Positions 60,903 to 64,000 of a DNA stretch of 64,000 nucleotides are shown here, one piece after another. This stretch comes from Heterobasidion occidentale (lineage: Eukaryota > Basidiomycota > Agaricomycetes > Russulales > Bondarzewiaceae): the NCBI GenBank assembly GCA_039111635.1, contig JBCAQO010000001.1, positions 620,001 through 684,000 on the forward strand, given 5' to 3'. Each line of letters begins with the position of its first letter. Position 1 is the first letter of the stretch. The position numbers and the translations under genes are program-made. The notes beneath the pieces were generated by a model. The model saw nothing but the letters and a program-made list of their open reading frames with translations, had not been told where the DNA came from and made no database searches.

Positions 60903-62506
60903 TACAAGTCTTCGGCGCTTGGCGGTTGCACCGATGGTAGGGGCGGGTCTCCTCAGGTGAACTTCGTCGAAGGTGGGGATGTTCCGAGCGGGGTATCCGG
61001 TCCAGTTCGCGCGTGTCGATTAAATGATCTAACGCCTTCTTGTGGTATCCGTATTCTTCAGCCGTCCAATCCATCTGTAGACGAAGGCGCCGGGACTGCA
61101 TGCGATGCCTGTCATAGTCTTGAAGAAAGCCGCGCGCCGTAACATCCGTTCTCTGGCGAATGCCCGTGATTGGACATCCCACGACGAGTGGGCCGGCGCG
61201 TCCGCTATCCCAGGCAGTTACGAGTGGGCGGGTTGGGGTGGAGAAGGCGGGAGAGTAGGCGGGTTAGGCCAGACGTTTTCGGAGTCCAGTGCGTCTGCAG
61301 GCCATCCTTCTGCAGTTGCGACAGGAACGTCCGGCGACTGGGGGGAGGCTTCGTCGACAATGATAGGACGGGTGATGTCGTCGCCGAGTAGGAGGGGGGA
61401 TGGGGACACAGCAGGGGGTGACGGGGGTGGTACCGGTAGCGGCCGAAGTACCTGGCGATCCCGGACAACTTGCTCGGGGTCGTAAGGGGGACTGGTGGGC
61501 CGCATGAATTCGGCGGTTTCTTCGTCGGTGGGCCGAAAGGGTTCTGCCGCCGGGAGATCGGGTTCGGTGTTAGCCGGGGGATCGACCGTCATGGGTTCCT
61601 CAACGTCGATCTGGTGAAACCCCTGTTCCTGTACATCCGGTTTGGTCATGACCCAGGGCCTAACGTTATCCTCTGGGGTACATCCCCCGGGCCAGTAGCA
61701 CGCAATGGGGTGAACCCCTCGACTGTTAAGTGGGAAGGAGTGGGTCGGCAGTAGTCCTTTGGGGACGTACTCTTCGATCTCTAGCCGCGCTCCATTATGC
61801 CCAGCGAAGCGAAACCAACGGATTGTGTTCTCCTTGTAGCGGATTCGAGCGAGTACGTCGAGCCAGGCTTGTATGGTGTGCGTCTGTATGAGGACGGAGC
61901 TGGTGGTGAATATCCCTCCCAGTCAGAAATTGACCATGTCATTGCGGATGGCGGCGAGATTGATCAATCCTTTCATACGATAGGAGGTGACAGTGAGGTT
62001 AGCGAGGAGGATGGCTTGGGTCTGGTTGAGTGGTCCAGAGAACACTTGATAGGCTTGCGCCCATACTGCCTGCTGCAAATAGAAAAGGAAGGCACGAGGG
62101 TTCTTCAAGCCAGGCTGGTTCAGAATAATAGGGGCCTCGTCCTCGGCGAGCGTGAGGTGGTAGATGCTATTGTTCGTCGTCAGGTCCTGGTAGAGACGGA
62201 TGTCGTGAAGGGGACTGGGTATAGCACGGATCCGGAAGCGCGGGTTTTCGTTGTGAACGGCAAAGGCCAATGGGGGAATGGCGATGTGTGGGTTCGGCAT
62301 TTCAGCCGGGAAACGGGGAATAACGAACTCCGTAAGGGGGTCGGCGACTGGGACGCCTTCCGACGGGATGTCGTCCTCACTGTCGTAATCCGAGTCTGTG
62401 TCGTCAATGAGCGTGGGTGTGGTAGTGGGCGGGAGATGGTACGGAGGATGAAGGGGTTGGGGGAGGAGGTGTTGGAGGCGTGGGGAGAAGTGGTAGCGGA
62501 AGCCAT
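60889..62506 (-). CDS. Extra retrotransposon ORF between pol and the 3' LTR, broken by two shifts and one stop
   Basis: From ATG 62506 (MASATTSPHASNTSSP) the frame shifts near 62440 into LIDDTDSDYDSEDDIPSEG, then FVIPRFPAEMPNPHIAIPPL and AFLFYLQQAVWAQAYQVF, reaching a TGA at 61925-61923. The same frame continues straight through with LGGIFTTSSVLIQ, TIRWFRFAGHNGARLEIEEY and HPIACYWPGGCTPEDN into a Pro/Glu-rich stretch ending at 61218. A further shift gives DVTARGFLQDYDRHRMQSRR, ending in the polypurine tract. Altogether about 535 codons. No gag knuckle, protease or envelope motif seen. Position suggests an added third ORF of a chromovirus, or a captured host gene; function unknown. Confidence 0.5.
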
Positions 62507-62625
62507 TCTGATGTTACTGAGAATGTAGCAGGGGGAGCTGTGTAAGAAGAGGTGTGTGGGGGCAAGGGACATTCGATTTGTAGCTGGGATGCTGAGGAAT
62601 GTTTCCGTCCGATGCAGGGTGTCTT

Positions 62626-62790
62626 TTATACGACGGAGGAGATGCCAATGGTGGCAGCGGCGTGAAGGGATCCGAGGACAAGGGCGATGGCGATGGAGAC
62701 AGCGGTGAGAGCAAGAGTCGCGACGACGGTATAAACGGCTACTGTGGATAGAGTGGGGTCGAAAGGGGTCATAGTCGTTTGCCTGGCCAT
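62626..62790 (-). CDS. Small ORF with one predicted membrane span, inside the retrotransposon
   Basis: 54 aa starting MARQTTMTPFDPTLST, followed by a hydrophobic stretch (VYTVVATLALTAVSIAIALV) and ending ISSVV. It lies 89 bp downstream of the pol stop. Might be a genuine accessory peptide or chance. Confidence 0.35.
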   Translation of the reverse strand: MARQTTMTPFDPTLSTVAVYTVVATLALTAVSIAIALVLGSLHAAATIGISSVV

Positions 62791-62879
62791 GCCAATCCTC
62801 GGTTGGTCTGCTTTTGTAGCTCCTGGTATGCTTGAGTCCGCCAATTAGAGTTGTCCGATCGCTTCTGCTGCAGCTTTGA

Positions 62880-64000
62880 TCAAGACGAATCTATATTGGG
62901 CTTCTTTGGCTGTGCTTCTCGATCGTTGATCGCCGGTGGTGGCACTTTTGATCGAGGAACCAGGGGCGGCCTCTTTAGCTGCGTCATTCGTTTGTTGATC
63001 TCTTCCATGATCTGGGGGATAGCTAATCCTGTAGCGAGAAGCTTCTTTCCGATCGGATGCTTCTCGAGCTTCTTTCTGATTTGATCTTCTTCGGCTACTC
63101 TGTTGAGTTCTAATTCGATCACTAGGGCCAGAATGGAGGCTTCCATTCCTTTGACTGCCCGAGGGTGCCGGCGGTAGAAGTCCTTTATGGCTTCTTGTGC
63201 GTTAGTGACGTTTGCCGCGGTTTCCCAAGAGTTGTCCGATTCCGGGTAGCCCTTCCATTTGATCAGGTACTGCAAGATCTTCCATCGTCCGAAGCGTCGA
63301 GCTCCGACGATGGCTTCGACTTCGAATTCTTCTTGCCCTTCAATCAGGTCCGGAGCCGGTTTAGGGTAGTTCGGGCCATAGACCTCGTTTTCCTTGTAGG
63401 GCGTGAGTCGACTAGCATGGAAGACGTCGTGAATGCACTTCCAGCTGTTGGGCAGTTTCAACCTGAAGTTGACATTTCCTATGGTGTCAGTGATTTCAAA
63501 TGGCCCAAAGCGTTTGGGTCTCAGTTTCTCTGATGGGTGATCGGTGTGGATGTTCTTCCCATCGAGCCATACTTGGTCTCCTTTCTTGAAAGGTGGCAGG
63601 TCCGTTCCAAAACGGTCGTGCTGGATTCTCATGGCTTCGGCTGCTATTTTGAGGCTGGCTTGTGCTTCCTTCCTAGCACGTTGCAGAGCTTCGAGGCGAG
63701 CGTCGGCGGTGGGGACATTCGTGTTTCCGATGATGGCTGGGTAAGCCCGTGGTTGATAACCATGGAGAAGTTCAAATGGTGACTTCTGCGTGGCTGAGTG
63801 CTGATGGGTGTTGTGGGCATATTCCGCGTAGGGGATTAGTCCGGCCCAATCGTCTTGTGAAGAGCTGCAAAATGCTCTCAGGTATTGTTCTAGTTCCTGA
63901 TTCATTCGTTCCGTAGCACCGTCTGTCTGTGGGTGATAGGCTGTGCTTAAGGCAGATTTGATTCCTAATTCTTTGAGCAGGGCTTGCGCTACTTTTGAAG
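62880..64000 (-). CDS. pol: Pol polyprotein, integrase C-terminal region plus chromodomain (partial)
   Basis: The open frame enters from the right edge and ends at TGA/TAG near 62880. It shows the end of the integrase core (STAYHPQTDGATERMNQELE, DWAGLIPYAEYAHNT), the GPF/Y-like module KRFGPFEITDTIGNVNFRL, and HDVFHASRLTPYKEN. A chromodomain follows (EVEAIVGARRFGRWKILQYL, then IKWKGYPESDNSWETA). This order defines Ty3/gypsy chromoviruses, whose chromodomain directs insertion to heterochromatin. Behind it comes a further ~90-residue charged tail (ELNRVAEEDQIRKKLEKHP) not typical of short chromovirus ends. No interruption in the visible part. Confidence 0.95.
   Translation of the reverse strand, partial: SKVAQALLKELGIKSALSTAYHPQTDGATERMNQELEQYLRAFCSSSQDDWAGLIPYAEYAHNTHQHSATQKSPFELLHGYQPRAYPAIIGNTNVPTADARLEALQRARKEAQASLKIAAEAMRIQHDRFGTDLPPFKKGDQVWLDGKNIHTDHPSEKLRPKRFGPFEITDTIGNVNFRLKLPNSWKCIHDVFHASRLTPYKENEVYGPNYPKPAPDLIEGQEEFEVEAIVGARRFGRWKILQYLIKWKGYPESDNSWETAANVTNAQEAIKDFYRRHPRAVKGMEASILALVIELELNRVAEEDQIRKKLEKHPIGKKLLATGLAIPQIMEEINKRMTQLKRPPLVPRSKVPPPAINDREAQPKKPNIDSS

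Larger units (their letters stand above)
60054..64000 (-). mobile_element. Ty3/gypsy chromodomain retrotransposon, 3' half (continues off the right edge)
   Basis: Minus-strand order from right to left: pol (integrase end and chromodomain, 62880 onward), a 54-aa ORF with a membrane segment, a ~1.6-kb extra coding region, a polypurine tract, and an 835-bp 3' LTR. The 5' LTR, gag and the rest of pol lie beyond the window. Confidence 0.85.

Overview
The window is nuclear DNA from a filamentous basidiomycete, most likely an agaricomycete (inference). The grounds are the dense spliceosomal introns of about 50-65 bases in almost every gene, compact intergenic spaces, eukaryotic housekeeping families, and F-box and low-complexity proteins of the kind common in mushroom-forming fungi. 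No database search was possible. Product names rest on motifs read from translations spliced by hand, and exon joins were checked by reading-frame arithmetic.

Layout. Positions 1-20,060 hold: the end of a putative transcription factor; a CDP-alcohol phosphotransferase (EPT1/CPT1 type); an unknown conserved gene with broken frames; an 11-exon minus-strand gene of unknown function; COX6; a Met8-Met1 type siroheme synthase; SRP14; a DUF726/TMCO4-like alpha/beta-hydrolase protein; a proline-rich protein with an RVxF motif; and an RWD/DUF1115 protein. Positions 20,480-41,400 hold: a Tra2-like RRM protein; condensin SMC4 (20 exons); a Cak1/Csk1-like kinase divergent from a small ankyrin protein; histidyl-tRNA synthetase; ALG9; a forkhead/AT-hook factor; and UTP13. 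Positions 41,885-57,230 hold: aminodeoxychorismate lyase divergent from a very large NBR1-like autophagy receptor; an F-box protein; an HSL-type esterase; methionine aminopeptidase 2; and a small unknown gene.

From about 57,550 the window becomes accessory DNA. First comes an onion-like set of nested inverted-repeat elements: the outer one has 24-bp perfect TIRs and a TA duplication, and a tRNA-like segment lies inside. Then comes the 3' half of a minus-strand Ty3/gypsy chromodomain retrotransposon that runs off the right edge. It has a 3' LTR, a polypurine tract, and an unusual 1.6-kb coding region between pol and the LTR.

Two themes cut across the window. Single-base frameshifts interrupt at least seven otherwise well-conserved genes, including essential ones (SMC4, SRP14, ALG9, UTP13); consensus-sequence error is the simplest explanation. 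Splicing is also unusual: three GC-AG introns, 13/14-nt microexons, and one intron of only 29-32 nt. The genes do not form one pathway; they are ordinary eukaryotic neighbours, several sharing short divergent promoters.
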